A stretch of 64,000 nucleotides of DNA, taken from Variovorax paradoxus. Its GTDB lineage: Bacteria > Pseudomonadota > Gammaproteobacteria > Burkholderiales > Burkholderiaceae_C. Shown here piece by piece: positions 53,297 through 61,644 of this stretch (the first letter of the stretch is position 1; each line of letters starts with the position of its first letter). The notes beneath the pieces were generated by a model. That model had not been told where the DNA came from. It saw only the letters and a program-made list of their open reading frames with translations, and made no database searches. Both the position numbers and the translations under genes were made by a program. The stretch is from NCBI RefSeq assembly GCF_009755665.1, contig NZ_CP046622.1:3224001-3288000 (forward strand). The letters run 5' to 3'.

Positions 53297-54303
53297 GCCA
53301 CGCCTCGCCGCGCGCTGCGCCTGTGCATCAGCCACAGCAGATAGCTGCCGCCGAGCACGGCGGTGAGCACGCCCACCGGCAGTTCCTGCGGGGCAATGAG
53401 CCAGCGCGCGGCGAGGTCGGCGGACATCAGCAGCAGTCCGCCCATGCCCGTCGACAACACGATCAATCCGGCATGCGTGGTCTTGACCACCGAGCGCACC
53501 AGGTGCGGCGAAGCCAGCCCCACGAAAGCGATCAGGCCGGTCTGCGCCACAGCGGCGCCGGTGGCCAACGCGAGCACAACCACCAGCGCGGCGCGCATGG
53601 CGCCCAGCGGCAAGCCCAGGCTCCTTGCGGTCGCTTCTCCGAGCGAAAGGCCGTCGAGCACCGGTGCAAGCGCCCAGCCCAGCAACAGGCACACCAAGCC
53701 CACTGCCGCCATGACAGCACAAGCGCTCCAGCCTACCAACCCCGTGCTGCCGAGAATGAAGCCCTGGATGGCCTGCAGGACATCGGCCGAGGCGATGGTG
53801 ATCAGGTCCTTGGCGGCGCCGAGCACCACGCCGACGATCACGCCCGCCAGCAGCAGCCGAAGCGTCTGCTGCACGCCGCGCGCGAGCACCAGCGTGAGCA
53901 TGACTGCGAGCACCGCCCCCACGAAAGCCGCGCCGGTAAGGCCAAGGCGCAATGCCCATTGCATGTTTGCGACCGAGCCGCCGAACAGCATGAGCGCCAC
54001 TGCCACGCCAAGCGAAGCGCCCGAGGCGCTGCCGAGCAGATAAGGGTCGGCGAGCGGATTGCGGAACAAACCTTGTGCCACCGCGCCCGCAAGCCCGAGC
54101 AGCGCGCCCGCGAGCCAGGCGCCCAGCGTGCGCGGCAGCCGGATGTCCCACACGATCTGCAGTGCCACCGGATCGCGCCATGCCGCCAGCAGGCTTTCGA
54201 AGCCGGTGCTGCCGATGCCCAGCCCGATCAGCGCGAACACAATGCCCAAGCCGAGCAAGGCAATGCCGAAGAACCAGACCCTGCGCTGATGGTGCGTGTG
54301 CAT
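53293..54303 (-). CDS. btuC: Vitamin B12 ABC transporter permease (FecCD family)
   Basis: A 336-residue inner-membrane permease with ten predicted helices. Motifs WDIRLPRTLGAWLAGALLGL, GLFRNPLADPYLLGSASGAS and FVGLASPHLVRSVV are FecCD/BtuC hallmarks. It is preceded by btuF and overlaps btuD. With BtuF and BtuD it imports B12 from the periplasm. Confidence 0.93.
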   Translation of the reverse strand: MHTHHQRRVWFFGIALLGLGIVFALIGLGIGSTGFESLLAAWRDPVALQIVWDIRLPRTLGAWLAGALLGLAGAVAQGLFRNPLADPYLLGSASGASLGVAVALMLFGGSVANMQWALRLGLTGAAFVGAVLAVMLTLVLARGVQQTLRLLLAGVIVGVVLGAAKDLITIASADVLQAIQGFILGSTGLVGWSACAVMAAVGLVCLLLGWALAPVLDGLSLGEATARSLGLPLGAMRAALVVVLALATGAAVAQTGLIAFVGLASPHLVRSVVKTTHAGLIVLSTGMGGLLLMSADLAARWLIAPQELPVGVLTAVLGGSYLLWLMHRRSARRGVA

Positions 54304-54322
54304 GAAGAATTCTTGCGGCTTT

Positions 54323-55195
54323 TCAGCCGGCCTTTTCCGCCAGGCAGCGTGCCATCAACCGCGCAGCCTCGTCCATACGCGGGCCGGGGCGCACGAGCAC
54401 GTCCGACTCGTCGGCGCTGAAGCGGCAGATGCGGCCTTCGCGCACCGCACGGATGCCGCCCCAGCCCGGGCGCTGTTCCAGCCCCTGCGCGCTGCGCACG
54501 CTGACCATGATGAGATCGGGATTGGCGCGCACCACGTATTCGGGGTTGAGCTTGGGAAACGGCCCGAGCGACGCCGGCACGATGTTCTTCGCACCCAGCC
54601 GCGTGAGCGTTTCGCCGATGAACGACGACTCGCCGGCCGCGAACGGCGCGCTGTTGACCTCGAAGTACACGCGCAGGCCCTTCGCGCGGTCGGGCAGCGA
54701 TTGCGCCGCAGCCGACACGCTGGCGTCGATCACGCGCCACACGTTCGGCGCCTCGCGGGTGCCAAGCACCTGGTCGAGCTTGCCGAGCACGCGCCGCACG
54801 TCGGCATGGCTCTTGGGTTCGAGCACCACCACCTTGAGGCCGAGCGCTTCGAGCCGCTGCGTCACGCGGGACGACTTGGCAAGCAGCACCGCGTCGGGCC
54901 GCAGCGCCACGATGGCCTCGACATTGGGGTCGAGCCCCCCGCCCAGCTGCGGCAACGCGCGCACCGCACTCGGCGAATTGGAATAGTTGTCGACACCCAC
55001 CAGCCGCGAGCAGGCACCGAGCGCGCAGACCCCTTCGGTCAACGACGGCAGCAGCGTGACGATGCGCTGCGGCGGCTGCGGCAGCGTCACGGCGACGCCG
55101 CGCTCGTCCGTTACTTCAAGAGCGTGCGCGGCCAGCGAAAGAACACCAAGGCCGAGTACGGCGGAAAAAAATCGAATCCAGTGCTTCATCTTCAT
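54323..55195 (-). CDS. btuF: Periplasmic cobalamin-binding protein BtuF
   Basis: A 290-residue class III binding protein of the BtuF/helical-backbone type. The N-terminus MKMKHWIRFFSAVLGLGVLS is a signal peptide, cleaved near AHA-LE. PQRIVTLLPSLTEGVCALGA and PQLGGGLDPNVEAIVALRPD are the first-lobe motifs. The ATG at 55195 overlaps the cobU stop (ATGA), which decides the start; ATG 55189 is the alternative. Confidence 0.92.
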   Translation of the reverse strand: MKMKHWIRFFSAVLGLGVLSLAAHALEVTDERGVAVTLPQPPQRIVTLLPSLTEGVCALGACSRLVGVDNYSNSPSAVRALPQLGGGLDPNVEAIVALRPDAVLLAKSSRVTQRLEALGLKVVVLEPKSHADVRRVLGKLDQVLGTREAPNVWRVIDASVSAAAQSLPDRAKGLRVYFEVNSAPFAAGESSFIGETLTRLGAKNIVPASLGPFPKLNPEYVVRANPDLIMVSVRSAQGLEQRPGWGGIRAVREGRICRFSADESDVLVRPGPRMDEAARLMARCLAEKAG

Positions 55196-55776
55196 GCGGC
55201 AGGCGCCTTCAAGGTCAACGGCAGCCCGGCCGCCATCAGCGTGACGCGATGGCATGCGGCCGCCACTTCCTGGTTCATGCGGCCCAGCGTATCGACGAAG
55301 GCACGCGTTTCCCGGCCGAGCGGAATCACGCCCAGCCCGATTTCGTTGCCAACCAGCACCACCGGCCCGCGCGCCTCTCGCAGCGCGATGAGCAGCATGG
55401 CGACGTGCGCCGCGGGCGTGCGCGTGGCCGGCTTGGCGCCCTCGGAGCGCAGCGGCATCAGCAAATTGGTAAGCCAGAGCGTGAGGCAGTCGACCACCAC
55501 CAGCGTTTCGGGCGCACTCTCGGAGACGATGGCGCGCGCCAGTTCCACCGGCTCTTCCACGGTGCGCATGGCTGGCACGCGCCGGGCGCGGTCGGCCTGG
55601 TGGCGCGCGATGCGCTCGCGCATCTCGTCGTCGAAGGCTTGGGCGGTGGCTATGAGCACGGCGCGCCGCGCAGCGGGCGCCTCGGCCATCCAGTCGATGG
55701 CGCGCTGCTCGGCGCGGCGCGACTTGCCGCTCTTCTGGCCCCCGAGGATGAATTCATGCGCAATGGTCATGGGCAT
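55192..55776 (-). CDS. cobU: Adenosylcobinamide kinase / adenosylcobinamide-phosphate guanylyltransferase
   Basis: Bifunctional CobU phosphorylates cobinamide and then transfers GMP. The 194-residue protein has a P-loop FILGGQKSGKSRRAEQRAID, where the family has GGxRSGKS, and motifs VVVDCLTLWLTNLL and LVGNEIGLGVIPLGRETRAF. The start is ATG 55776 (MPMTIAHEF), with AGGA six bases upstream; ATG 55770 is possible. It lies 37 bases downstream of btuB and overlaps btuF. Confidence 0.94.
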   Translation of the reverse strand: MPMTIAHEFILGGQKSGKSRRAEQRAIDWMAEAPAARRAVLIATAQAFDDEMRERIARHQADRARRVPAMRTVEEPVELARAIVSESAPETLVVVDCLTLWLTNLLMPLRSEGAKPATRTPAAHVAMLLIALREARGPVVLVGNEIGLGVIPLGRETRAFVDTLGRMNQEVAAACHRVTLMAAGLPLTLKAPAA

Positions 55777-55813
55777 CTTTCTTCCTTTCGGGGTTGCCGG
55801 CGGCAAAGCGTGC

Positions 55814-57757
55814 TTAGTGCGGCGTCCACTTCAGGCCGATGTAGGCGTTGCGGCCGCCGGTGGCGTAGCCGCGTGCCAGCGTGTAGTCCTTGTCGCCCAC
55901 ATTGTCGACGCGCGCCACCAGGCCGATGTCGCGCGTGATCTGCGTGCTGGCCACGAGGTTAAGCACGGTATAGCCGCTCAGCGTGCGGGTGTTGGCCGCG
56001 TCGTCGAAGCGCTTGCTCGACGATTGCACCTCGGCGCCCAGTGTCCAGCCGGCAATGCGCCAGTCGGCGCCCAGCGTGCCGTGGCGGCGCGCGCGGCGTG
56101 CGAGCAGGTTGTCGGTTTCCAGGTCGCGCGGATCCTGGAAGTCCATCGATGCGCGCAGCGTCACGTCGCCGATGCGGTGGCCGCCGGAAAGCGTGATGCC
56201 CCGGTAGCGCGCACGCGCCGTGCTGGCGTAGCAGCCAAAGCCGGAATCGCAATTCGTGGCCCCGCCGTCGAACACGATCAGGTCGTTGACTCGGTTCTGG
56301 TACACGACGATGCCCGCATGCGTGCCGCCGTCGGCGTATTGCAAGCCAAGCTCGACGTTGCGGCTCGACTCCGGCTTGAGGGCGGGCGTGCCGTATTCGC
56401 TGAAGCGCTGGTACAGCGTGGGGGCGCGGAATGCGGTTCCGGCCGACACGGTGGCGCGCAGCTTCGGCGTGATGGCGTAGCCGTAGGCGGCGCTGCCGGT
56501 GGTCTTGCCGCCGAATTCGCTGTCGTCGTCATGCCGCACATGCAGCTGGAGCGAATGCGCGCCCTGCACGAAACCGTAGCCCAGCGAAACCGCGTCCTGC
56601 GAGCGCTTGCGCGAAAGCAGGCCGGTAAAGGTGGTCGGCGCGTTCTCGAGCGCGTCTTCACGGCGCTCGAGGGTGGCCGTCACCAGATGCGGGCCGAAGC
56701 GCAATTCGTTCTGGAACAGGTAGCCGCGAAGGTTGGTTTCGGTGCGGTAGAACGAAGGCTGCGTCTTGTAGACCGATTGCGAATCGGTCACCTGCACGCG
56801 CGTGCTGTAGATGTCGTTCCACTTGGCGGACCATGAAAGCCCCGCCGTGCGCAGCGTGTTCTGCGAAACGTCGTTGGTAAACCGGATCGGCGGCCGCGTC
56901 CTGGCGCTCACCGGCGAGTCGTAGCCCGCTTCGGTGTCGCTGTAGAGCAGCGTGGCCTCGAGCCGCTGGGCCGGGTTGATCTGGTAGCCCAGCCGCAGGT
57001 TGCCCGAGTCGTTGCGGTATGCGTCGCGGTCAGGGTCGGTCAGGCCGTCCCTGGAGGGCGTGCGCTTTTCGATCGGCAGCGCGTTGAAGCCTTTGCTCTC
57101 TTCATGCGCAACACCCAGCGAATAGTCGAACGCGCCCGACTTCCCGCTCACGCCCGCTTCGGCCTTGCGAAGGCCATGGCTGCCGAAGCCCACGCCCGCA
57201 TAGGGCGCCACGCCTTCTTCGCCGCGCCGGGTAAAGAGCTGGACCACGCCGCCCACGGCGTCGGAGCCGTACACCGCCGCAGCGGGGCCGCGCAGCACTT
57301 CGATGCGGTCGATCTGCGCAAGCGGAATGCCCTCCCAGCCGGCGCCGCCGGTCGATTGCGAATCAATGCGCACCCCGTCGATGTACACGGCGGTGAAGCG
57401 CGTGTCTGCGCCGCGGATGAACAGGCTGGTGGTACTGCCGGGGCCGCCGTTACGCGTCATCTCGATGCCGGGCAGGCGCGCCAGCACGTCGGCCACGCCG
57501 ACGGCGCCGCTGCGCTCGATGGTCTGGCGGTCGATGATGGACACGTCGCCCACCAGGTCCGACAGGGCTTGCGGCGTGCGGTTGGCCGTGACCACGGTTT
57601 CGCCCAGCGCGGGCGCTTCTTGCTGGGCGTGCGCTGCCGAGGGCAGCTGGATCAGCGCCAGGCCGCCGAAAGCGGAGGCCAGCGCGAGCGGCAAGCAGGC
57701 AAGGCGGCGACGGCGCGCAGGAACACGGCCGAGGGAAAGGGAAACGCAGGAAATCAT
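55814..57757 (-). CDS. btuB: TonB-dependent vitamin B12 outer-membrane receptor
   Basis: A 647-residue TonB-dependent receptor. A signal peptide with an unusually long basic start (GRVPARRRRLACLPLALASA) ends near AHA-QQ. The TonB box ETVVTANRTPQAL is at the mature N-terminus. The plug follows (GVADVLARLPGIEMTRNGGP, RIEVLRGPAAAVYGSDAVGG), then a beta-barrel and a final strand YIGLKWTPH. It is the first gene after a cobalamin riboswitch, which supports the substrate. The start is ATG 57757 (MISCVSLSLGR). Confidence 0.94.
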   Translation of the reverse strand: MISCVSLSLGRVPARRRRLACLPLALASAFGGLALIQLPSAAHAQQEAPALGETVVTANRTPQALSDLVGDVSIIDRQTIERSGAVGVADVLARLPGIEMTRNGGPGSTTSLFIRGADTRFTAVYIDGVRIDSQSTGGAGWEGIPLAQIDRIEVLRGPAAAVYGSDAVGGVVQLFTRRGEEGVAPYAGVGFGSHGLRKAEAGVSGKSGAFDYSLGVAHEESKGFNALPIEKRTPSRDGLTDPDRDAYRNDSGNLRLGYQINPAQRLEATLLYSDTEAGYDSPVSARTRPPIRFTNDVSQNTLRTAGLSWSAKWNDIYSTRVQVTDSQSVYKTQPSFYRTETNLRGYLFQNELRFGPHLVTATLERREDALENAPTTFTGLLSRKRSQDAVSLGYGFVQGAHSLQLHVRHDDDSEFGGKTTGSAAYGYAITPKLRATVSAGTAFRAPTLYQRFSEYGTPALKPESSRNVELGLQYADGGTHAGIVVYQNRVNDLIVFDGGATNCDSGFGCYASTARARYRGITLSGGHRIGDVTLRASMDFQDPRDLETDNLLARRARRHGTLGADWRIAGWTLGAEVQSSSKRFDDAANTRTLSGYTVLNLVASTQITRDIGLVARVDNVGDKDYTLARGYATGGRNAYIGLKWTPH

Positions 57758-57826
57758 GAATGGACCGAACGAACGTCTATGCCCGTCGCCGGCCTCCCCG
57801 CCAGCGTTTGGGCGCAATGGCTGCTT

Positions 57827-57851
57827 CATGCGCGCGAATCGATCGCGCATG
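57827..57851 (-). promoter_or_regulatory. Hairpin in the riboswitch expression platform
   Basis: CATGCGCG (57827-57834) pairs with CGCGCATG (57844-57851), about 70-95 bases ahead of the btuB start and just after the aptamer. It may form part of the switch that hides the ribosome-binding site or terminates transcription; no U-tract follows. Confidence 0.4.
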
Positions 57852-57865
57852 CGGCAGCCGCCTCG

Positions 57866-58090
57866 TTGGCCGGTATCCGGGCTGGCAGTGCGACCTCACC
57901 GCCTTCCCAGGCGCCTGTTTCAGGGCACCCAGTGGCTTGATGGATGAGGTTGACGCGCATGGCGTCGACTGCTTGACCGTTGCGGGGGCAGCGCAGGCGG
58001 CTTCGGCCTTGTCCCGTGTCCGGGGGGCGTTCACTCCTGCTTCCCGTTGAACCGCGGCGTGTGAACCACGACGCAGGCACCAACGGGCGG
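57866..58090 (-). ncRNA. Cobalamin (adenosylcobalamin) riboswitch
   Basis: On the minus strand all core pieces are present in order: GGGAAGCAGG (58036-58045), CTGCCCCCGCAACGGT (over 57977-57991), the B12 box GCCACTG (57930-57936), CTGGGAAGGCGG, and GCCAGCCCGGATACCGGCC (57868-57886). Ends are approximate. It lies about 110 bases upstream of btuB and should repress the operon when adenosylcobalamin is plentiful. Confidence 0.93.
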
Positions 58091-58270
58091 GATTCTAGGG
58101 CTTCTCCCGGTTGCCGCAGGCGCAGTAAGCCAAAAGTTGCGCAGACTGTTGCCCGCTTTGCATCGGAAAACTTGGAAAGAGCAACGTGCAGGCCGCAGAA
58201 TCCGTCCCGGTCCTACGCGGCGCTCGGCGCCACGGGGGACCGCCTCCCTGGGAAACTACAATCGCCAACC

Positions 58271-58495
58271 ATGCCCGCCTCCAGCCCCATCGACCAGATC
58301 GCCGAGCGTGTGGAACGCCTGCTCGTGCGTCATGAAGAGGTGCAGCGCACCAATGCGCTGCTGCAGGAGCAGGTCGAAGCGCTCACGCGCGAGCGCGATG
58401 CGCTGAAGTCGCGGCTCGCCGCGGCCCGCACGCGCCTCGATGCCCTGCTCGAGCGGCTCCCGGCCGAACCACCTTCCGAAGATTCCCCCGCATGA
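58271..58495 (+). CDS. Small coiled-coil protein, ZapB-like
   Basis: A 74-residue protein predicted as one long coiled coil: IDQIAERVERLLVRHEEVQR and LLQEQVEALTRERDALKSRL with heptad hydrophobics. It is the small family found upstream of zapA in beta-proteobacteria, so a cell-division role like ZapB is likely but inferred. The start ATG 58271 (MPASSPIDQIAERV) has no clear ribosome-binding site. Its TGA overlaps the zapA ATG (ATGA). Confidence 0.75.
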   Translation: MPASSPIDQIAERVERLLVRHEEVQRTNALLQEQVEALTRERDALKSRLAAARTRLDALLERLPAEPPSEDSPA

Positions 58496-58836
58496 AGCAG
58501 ATTGAAGTTCAGATCATGGGCCAGAGCTATCTGCTCGGCTGCCCCGAGGGCGGCGAGGCGCAGTTGCGCGAGGCTGTCGACCGGGTGGATGCGGCCATGT
58601 GCAAGATCCGCGATGCGGGCAAGGTGAAGGCCCGCGACCGCATTGCCGTGCTTGCTTCGCTCAACCTGGCCTTCGACCTGGCCGCCCAGCAGGCGGCCGC
58701 GGCAGCCGCACCGGCATCGACGGCCGCCCCGGCAACCGCGGTGCCCACCGCAGATGCCGGCGAGGGCGACGCGAAGGCCGCCCAGCTCATTCAGAAACTC
58801 GATCAAGCCCTTGCGGGCGATGACCATTTACTCTGA
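58492..58836 (+). CDS. zapA: Cell division protein ZapA
   Basis: ZapA binds FtsZ and bundles protofilaments at midcell. The 114-residue protein begins KQIEVQIMGQSYLLGCPEGG and continues REAVDRVDAAMCKIRDAG and RDRIAVLASLNLAFDLA, matching the ZapA globular domain. An Ala-rich linker leads to a C-terminal helix with AAQLIQKLDQALAG. It is followed by 6S RNA, as in other proteobacteria. Confidence 0.93.
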   Translation: MKQIEVQIMGQSYLLGCPEGGEAQLREAVDRVDAAMCKIRDAGKVKARDRIAVLASLNLAFDLAAQQAAAAAAPASTAAPATAVPTADAGEGDAKAAQLIQKLDQALAGDDHLL

Positions 58837-58863
58837 ACAGAGGCGCCCGGCCCGTGAGGGGCG

Positions 58864-58869
58864 TAAAAT
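58864..58869 (+). promoter_or_regulatory. Candidate -10 element of the 6S RNA promoter
   Basis: TAAAAT lies six to seven bases before the proposed 6S RNA start. No good -35 hexamer was seen at the usual distance. Confidence 0.5.
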
Positions 58870-58873
58870 CCGA

Positions 58874-59053
58874 ACTGTCTGCGGTGCGCGTCGGGCTTAA
58901 TATTTCCTTGTTCCAATGCTCTCCGGAGCCGGGCTTGGTACATCGCTTGGCGGGCGTGATCATCTCGCGTCAGATGAACCCGAAGCCTTGCTGCCCTCGC
59001 CCACCTGAACCCTGGTTCAGGATGCGGGTTCGGCGCCCACTTGCAGACACCTT
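58874..59053 (+). ncRNA. ssrS: 6S RNA
   Basis: A noncoding stretch directly after zapA, the conserved place for ssrS. TGTCTGC (58876-58882) pairs with GCAGACA (59043-59049), closing a long irregular hairpin. The 3' side carries CCTGAACC-CTGGTTCAGG, a stable hairpin of the kind seen in 6S RNA, and the central part is bulged (GCGTGATCATCTCGCGTC). Length is about 180 bases. It should bind sigma70 RNA polymerase in stationary phase. Ends are inferred from pairing and the TAAAAT. Confidence 0.85.
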
Positions 59054-59062
59054 TTTCCGTTC

Positions 59063-59105
59063 AAACGGCCCCGGCATGCGCTGCACGGGGCCGTTGCTTT
59101 TTTTC
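59063..59105 (+). terminator. Intrinsic terminator after 6S RNA
   Basis: AACGGCCCCG and CGGGGCCGTT pair around a 12-base loop, then GC and seven T. It separates the 6S gene from the permease gene. Confidence 0.9.
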
Positions 59106-59118
59106 AAGGCTCCGCTGC

Positions 59119-59940
59119 GTGAACTCCCTGCTCGACCCCCTCCTGATCGCCGAATTGGCCGCACTCGGCCTGGGCACCGGTTTTCTGGCGGGCTTGCTCG
59201 GCATCGGGGGCGGAATGCTCATGGTGCCGTTCATCACGATCATCATGGGGCACCGCGGGGTGGCTTCCGATCTGGCCGTGAAGATGGCCATTGCCACCTC
59301 GATGGCAACGATCATCTTCACTTCGGTGTCGAGCGTGCGCGCGCACCACAAGCGCGGCGCGGTGCGCTGGGACATCGTCCGGCGCCTGGCGCCCGGCATT
59401 GTCATCGGCAGCCTGCTGGGCAGCCTGGGCGTGTTCGCACTGCTCAAGGGCACCGTGCTGGCGATCGTGTTCGCGCTGTTCGTGGGCTTCTCGGCCACGC
59501 AGATGTTTCTTGACCGCAAGCCCAAGCCCACGCGGCAGATGCCGGGTACGGCCGGCCAGTTGTCGGCGGGCGGCGCCATCGGCTTCATCTCGGGGCTGGT
59601 GGGTGCGGGCGGCGGCTTCGTCAGCGTGCCGTTCATGACGTGGTGCAACATCTCCATTCACAACGCCGTGGCCACCAGCGCCGCGCTCGGCTTTCCGATC
59701 GCGGTGGCCAACGTGCTGGGCTATGTGGTGAGCGGACAGTCGGTGCAGGGCCTGCCCGATGGCGCCTTCGGCTACATCTGGCTGCCGGCGCTCGCGGTCA
59801 TTGCGGTGTGCAGCGTGCTTACGGCTCCGCTTGGTGCCAAGGCGGCCCACAACCTGCCGGTGAAAAAGCTCAAGCGCGTGTTCGCGAGCATCTTGTACCT
59901 GCTGGCCGCCTACATGCTCTGGAAGGGCCTGCAGGGCTGA
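59119..59940 (+). CDS. TauE/SafE family sulfite/organosulfonate exporter-like permease
   Basis: A 273-residue inner-membrane protein with about eight helices, the TauE/SafE (DUF81) family. The glycine-rich repeat LGTGFLAGLLGIGGGMLMVP near the N-terminus and FISGLVGAGGGFVSVPFMTW in the second half are diagnostic. Members move sulfite, sulfoacetate or other anions, often outward. The start is GTG 59119 (MNSLLDPLLIAELA), as the frame upstream covers the 6S terminator. Substrate unknown. Confidence 0.88.
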   Translation: MNSLLDPLLIAELAALGLGTGFLAGLLGIGGGMLMVPFITIIMGHRGVASDLAVKMAIATSMATIIFTSVSSVRAHHKRGAVRWDIVRRLAPGIVIGSLLGSLGVFALLKGTVLAIVFALFVGFSATQMFLDRKPKPTRQMPGTAGQLSAGGAIGFISGLVGAGGGFVSVPFMTWCNISIHNAVATSAALGFPIAVANVLGYVVSGQSVQGLPDGAFGYIWLPALAVIAVCSVLTAPLGAKAAHNLPVKKLKRVFASILYLLAAYMLWKGLQG

Positions 59941-59989
59941 GCCATCGCGCAGCTTCGCACACTGCGCGGCTGTTGAAGTGAAAGCCCCT

Positions 59990-60009
59990 CGGGTCTTGGG
60001 TGAGACCCG
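59990..60009 (+). promoter_or_regulatory. Perfect hairpin in the uspA leader
   Basis: CGGGTCT and AGACCCG pair around TGGGTG, ending 36 bases before the uspA start. There is no T-tract, so it is either a weak terminator of the permease gene or a leader structure. Confidence 0.35.
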
Positions 60010-60045
60010 TTGCGGCAGGCAAGCGCGGGCCGTATAACCGGCCTC

Positions 60046-60471
60046 ATGAAAATCCTCATCGCAGTCGACGGCAGCGCCTATACGCAAAAGGCGCTCAACT
60101 ACCTGCTCGCCAACCGCGCCATGTTCGTGGACGGGCATGAGCTGGTCATCGTGCATGTGTGCACCGGCGTCCACGGCCATGTGGCGCGCCACCTGAGCAA
60201 ACAGGTGGTCGATGACTACTACGCTGAAGAAAGCGCCAAGGTGCTCGACCCCGTGAAGGCATTGCTCGCGCAGAACAACGTGAGCAACTTCACTGTCGAC
60301 CAGCGCCACGGCCATGCGGCCGAGGAAATCCTCAAGTCGGCCACTGCCGCGCATGCCCAGCTGATTGTGCTGGGCACCCACGGCCACGGCATTTTCGGCC
60401 GCGCGCTGATGGGCTCGGTGGCCACCAAGGTCATTTCCGAGACCGACACCTCGGTGCTGCTGGTGCAGTAA
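60046..60471 (+). CDS. Universal stress protein, UspA family
   Basis: A 141-residue USP domain. The N-terminal MKILIAVDGSAYTQKALNYL and the C-terminal ATP-binding motif GTHGHGIFGRALMGSVATKV (G-x2-G-x9-G-S pattern) followed by TSVLLVQ are intact, suggesting the ATP-binding subgroup. Role is in stress survival; details unknown. Start ATG 60046. Stands alone on the plus strand. Confidence 0.9.
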   Translation: MKILIAVDGSAYTQKALNYLLANRAMFVDGHELVIVHVCTGVHGHVARHLSKQVVDDYYAEESAKVLDPVKALLAQNNVSNFTVDQRHGHAAEEILKSATAAHAQLIVLGTHGHGIFGRALMGSVATKVISETDTSVLLVQ

Positions 60472-60496
60472 TCCGGCGAAGGCCGCGCCCTCTTTT

Positions 60497-61465
60497 TTAT
60501 TGTTGTTGAACGCGCTGCTGCCGCCACTCGCGCGGCGAGCAGCCGAAGCGTTCGCGGAATGCGCGGCTGAAATGCGCCGCGCCGTTGAAGCCACGGCCGT
60601 AGGCGATTTCGGCCACCGGGCGTCCGGCAAGGCGCGGCTCGAGCAGGTCGCGGCTGCAGGCTTCGAGCCGGCGCTCCCAGATGTACTGCGAAGGCGTGAG
60701 CGGCTCGCTCTTGAAGATGCGGTGAATGTGGCTCGCTGAAACGCCCAGTTCCGCCGCAAGGCTGCCCACCGACAGCAATGGGTCTGCCAACTGTTCGTCG
60801 ATGCGCCGCTTCACGCGGGCCAGGTGGTAGGCCGTGAGATTGCTGAGACCCGGCGCGCGTGCCGCGGGCAGCGTTTGCAGCCCTGCCACCAGGATGCTCT
60901 GCACCCCGTTGGCCACCGCAAGCGCCGATGCAGGCTGCAAGGTGTCGATGTCTTCACGCAGGGTGCGGATCATGCCCAGCAGCAGGTGCCCCGCGCCTTC
61001 GCGTCCCGACACGGTGGTGGCCGTCAGTGCTTCGGTGTCGTGCAGTTCGCCGCGCAGGCGTTCGCCGGGCAGCTTGAGCACGATCTGCTCGAAGGCGTTG
61101 TCGAACAGCAGTTCGTAGGGCCGCGTGCTGTCGTACAGCGCAAAGTCGCCCGCCGCCAAGACCGCGTCGCGCCCGTCCTGCCGCACCACGCCTTGGCCGC
61201 GCGCCTGGATGCTGACCAGGAAGTAATCGTCGCCCGACCGCGAGATGTGCCCCGGCGTGCGCATGACCTTCTGCGGGCCCGACTTGACCACCGACACATC
61301 GAGGCTCGGCAGCGTGTGCTGACGGATGCTGCCCTCGAAGTTGCCGGAATCGTCCTTGCGCACCGCATCGCACCCGAGCTGCACGTACACATTGCAGATC
61401 ATGTCGGTCCAGTAGGCGAGCCGCTGGTCACTGGGAACGGCGTCGGTGCTGAACAACTGGTTCAT
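60497..61465 (-). CDS. AraC family transcriptional regulator (AraC_binding_2 type)
   Basis: A 322-residue regulator with an N-terminal sensing domain of the AraC_binding_2 type, as in FeaR and NitR-like proteins (MNQLFSTDAVPSDQRLAYWT, RSGDDYFLVSIQARGQGVVR). The C-terminal HTH_18 has LLSVGSLAAELGVSASHIHR and EIAYGRGFNGAAHFSRAF, then CSPREWR. It is divergent from the nitrilase gene (179 bases) and is the obvious candidate to control it. The inducer, maybe an aldoxime, nitrile or the acid product, is inferred only. Confidence 0.87.
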   Translation of the reverse strand: MNQLFSTDAVPSDQRLAYWTDMICNVYVQLGCDAVRKDDSGNFEGSIRQHTLPSLDVSVVKSGPQKVMRTPGHISRSGDDYFLVSIQARGQGVVRQDGRDAVLAAGDFALYDSTRPYELLFDNAFEQIVLKLPGERLRGELHDTEALTATTVSGREGAGHLLLGMIRTLREDIDTLQPASALAVANGVQSILVAGLQTLPAARAPGLSNLTAYHLARVKRRIDEQLADPLLSVGSLAAELGVSASHIHRIFKSEPLTPSQYIWERRLEACSRDLLEPRLAGRPVAEIAYGRGFNGAAHFSRAFRERFGCSPREWRQQRVQQQ

Positions 61466-61644
61466 CGGGGTTCCTCGGGTTTCTTGAAAGGCCGGCATGC
61501 AACGCTGGAACAAGAACGCCGCAAGTTCGGGTCAAGGGGTTTCGCGGCGGCGAATCTACGCTCGAAGCAACCCGCATGCCACCGCGCAAACCCGGTGCGA
61601 GGTGTGCGAAGTTGTTTCACCACCCCCGCTCCTGGAGACCCGCC

